The position numbers and the translations under genes are program-made. Below, one piece after another: positions 62,648 to 64,000 of a DNA stretch of 64,000 bases. Within the stretch, counting starts at the first letter, position 1. The number at the start of each line of letters is the position of its first letter. The DNA comes from Ralstonia pickettii. GTDB taxonomy: Bacteria > Pseudomonadota > Gammaproteobacteria > Burkholderiales > Burkholderiaceae. The notes beneath the pieces were generated by a model, which was given only the letters and a program-made list of their open reading frames with translations, ran no database searches and was not told the origin of the DNA. The DNA is taken from positions 1-64,000 of the forward strand of contig NZ_MCGB01000087.1 of the NCBI RefSeq assembly GCF_001699815.1, read 5' to 3'.

Positions 62648-63658
62648 TTACACGTCGTCGGCGACGACGTTGGCGCGGCGGCCAAAGCCATGCAGCGGGT
62701 CAACGCGTTCGACGCGCTGGAGTCGCGCGTAGGGGTCGTCCAATTGTGCATGCGCACCAAATGCATGGAGTGCGCGATGGCGTTCCGTGGCACGGTCCGC
62801 TGCCTGCACTGCAGCACGGCCATGCACCACGGCGGTCACGCTGCCGTAATGGCGGGCCATGCCGGGCCGAATCGCGTACGTCTGCGCCGGCGAGTCGGGC
62901 GATTGCGGCTCGACCCAATCGCTGCGGCCCAGGCGGCCGCGATAGCCAAACCGGTGGAAGCCCGCGGCATCGGCTGTCACCGCATCCACAGCCTTCACGA
63001 AGTCGCGCGGTTGCTGTGCAGGCGCATCAACGCGTGCCAGCGAGGGCTCTTCGCGGTCGAGGTTCTTCAGAACGATCGCCTCGCCGACAGGGCGGGAGCC
63101 GAGCACCGGCTCGTCCGGGTTGTATTCCGGGCTGCGGGTAAACGGCGTGGGCGGTGTGGCGGTGCCGGCAGGTGCGGGGCGGCCCGCCCACTCCTGCCAC
63201 GAGCGCACGTGGGTGATATCGCCGTCATCGTCGTGGTCGACCACCAGCAGGCGCGTATTGCGCGGACGCTGCCAGGCGGGTTGCTGCTGCCCATGCAGCC
63301 CCCCACGCGACGCGCGAGCGGCAGCACCGGCGGAGGCAGCCGGCGCTGCCGGCGCACGGGCGATCTTGCGGCGAATGGCGCGGTCCAGCCGCGACAGCAC
63401 CATCCACACCACGAGCACCCCGCCCATGCCGGCGATGATGTTGCCGTACATGCGCAGTTGCTCGAACGGCAGGCCGCTCGGGCCCACGCTGCTGATGGAG
63501 TAGCCCACGTACAGGCCCAGCAGGCCCCAGATCGAGATCACGAGCACCGGCCGGAAGATGCGGAACCACAGCACGTGGTGCAAGGTACCGACGACACCCT
63601 TGTCCGAAAACGACTGTCGGATCGAGTTTCGCGAAACATCAATGACGAGCATGGTCAT
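62648..63658 (-). CDS. pgaD: PgaD-like membrane protein with a long C-terminal extension
   Basis: The first roughly 100 residues hold two membrane segments (about 36-56 and 70-90), the layout of PgaD, which partners PgaC in poly-beta-1,6-N-acetylglucosamine synthesis. PgaD proteins are normally about 140-180 residues; this one has 336, the extra 230 being Ala/Pro/Arg-rich and low in structure. Its ATG overlaps the pgaC stop (ATGA), which supports the name more than the sequence does. The extension is unexplained. Confidence 0.65.
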   Translation of the reverse strand: MTMLVIDVSRNSIRQSFSDKGVVGTLHHVLWFRIFRPVLVISIWGLLGLYVGYSISSVGPSGLPFEQLRMYGNIIAGMGGVLVVWMVLSRLDRAIRRKIARAPAAPAASAGAAARASRGGLHGQQQPAWQRPRNTRLLVVDHDDDGDITHVRSWQEWAGRPAPAGTATPPTPFTRSPEYNPDEPVLGSRPVGEAIVLKNLDREEPSLARVDAPAQQPRDFVKAVDAVTADAAGFHRFGYRGRLGRSDWVEPQSPDSPAQTYAIRPGMARHYGSVTAVVHGRAAVQAADRATERHRALHAFGAHAQLDDPYARLQRVERVDPLHGFGRRANVVADDV

Positions 63659-64000
63659 GGCGAATTCCCCTGTTGTTGTTGGATGCCCCGGTCAGGGCTG
63701 GTCCAGCGGGCACGGGCACGCGTACGCTGGAAGGCGACGGCCGGAAAGCCGACCACCGTGGTGACAAGGTTCAGGATCCAGAACGCAACCGGATACCAGA
63801 CCGTGTCGATGAAATAGCGCAGGATGTTGTCGTCGTAGCGGCGATCGATAAAGCAACCAACCAGCAACTGCAGCACACAGGTGATGAAGAGCAGCGTGCC
63901 GTGCCAGCGCGGGAGCGCTTCCATACGCCATTCGGGCGGCAGGGTAATGAAGAAACCGAGCACCGACCACGTGATGACGATCAGCATGTTGTACGCCCAC
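63655..64000 (-). CDS. pgaC: Poly-beta-1,6-GlcNAc synthase (C-terminal part; continues past the window)
   Basis: About 114 residues of the C-terminus are present, with membrane segments and the closing WYPVAFWILNLVTTVVGFP, RARWTSPDRGI pattern of PgaC/IcaA glycosyltransferases. The catalytic domain lies beyond 64000 and the frame is open to the edge. With pgaD it forms the exopolysaccharide synthase used in biofilm. Confidence 0.85.
   Translation of the reverse strand, partial: WAYNMLIVITWSVLGFFITLPPEWRMEALPRWHGTLLFITCVLQLLVGCFIDRRYDDNILRYFIDTVWYPVAFWILNLVTTVVGFPAVAFQRTRARARWTSPDRGIQQQQGNSP

Noticed and set aside
1-64000. tRNA, rRNA, CRISPR array, prophage or insertion sequence
   Set aside because: I looked for cloverleaf ends, regular spacer repeats and transposase or integrase motifs and saw none; the only repeat element is at 34060-34242.

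Overview
This window is about 64 kb of high-GC DNA packed with genes, with many LysR/IclR/PadR/MerR regulators and alternating operons. The gene content (a long-form LeuA, a roughly 1,640-residue NAD-glutamate dehydrogenase, a DUF2322 protein, a pga exopolysaccharide locus, a ttu tartrate operon) and a compound inverted repeat at 34060-34242 fit a Burkholderiaceae genome, most likely Ralstonia. The genus is inferred from family resemblance only. I saw no rRNA, tRNA, CRISPR array, phage or insertion sequence.

Layout. 1-2139: leuA behind a probable leucine attenuator leader. 2267-5724: metal module with a 16-Cys four-helix-bundle protein, a CadR-type MerR regulator and a Cd/Zn/Pb P-type ATPase under a textbook MerR-type operator. 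5744-10954: small hydrolase, a citrate-type transporter with a split AtuA pair and a LysR regulator, and UspA. 10971-13102: NTF2-like protein, nitronate monooxygenase and a PadR regulator, with twin palindromes at the promoter. 13282-18472: LysR divergent from hglS, aminotransferase and FAD dehydrogenase, which together convert 2-aminoadipate to 2-oxoglutarate. 18457-27796: IclR divergent from an ABC importer, a three-subunit flavin/Fe-S amine dehydrogenase and an ALDH7-family semialdehyde dehydrogenase, which would make 2-aminoadipate. The two blocks together look like a complete catabolic route for a lysine-derived cyclic or N6-substituted amino acid. The binding-protein gene of that importer carries a frameshift.

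27868-33987: serine hydrolase, LysR, alpha/beta hydrolase, a second nitronate monooxygenase, a CGNR zinc-finger regulator and an SDR. 34060-35715: a decaying stretch with the compound repeat, an M20 peptidase missing its N-terminal part and a GNAT acetyltransferase broken by an amber codon. 35712-41497: phospholipase C-like enzyme, MFS transporter, GlxA-type regulator, GST, methyltransferase and a small membrane protein. 41616-45656: a compact four-gene chemosensory-like operon (membrane CheA-like kinase, short MCP-like protein, CheC/CheX-like protein, CheY). 46123-54901: DUF1801, DUF2322, NAD-glutamate dehydrogenase, a PsiD-like decarboxylase, a membrane protein and gene remnants. 55047-61535: tartrate operon (ttuC, ttuD, pyruvate kinase, transporter) with divergent LysR ttuA. 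61543-64000: small proteins, then pgaD and the end of pgaC, which runs off the window.

Start codons were chosen from Shine-Dalgarno matches and family N-termini. Functions come from recognised motifs and family memory, with no database search.
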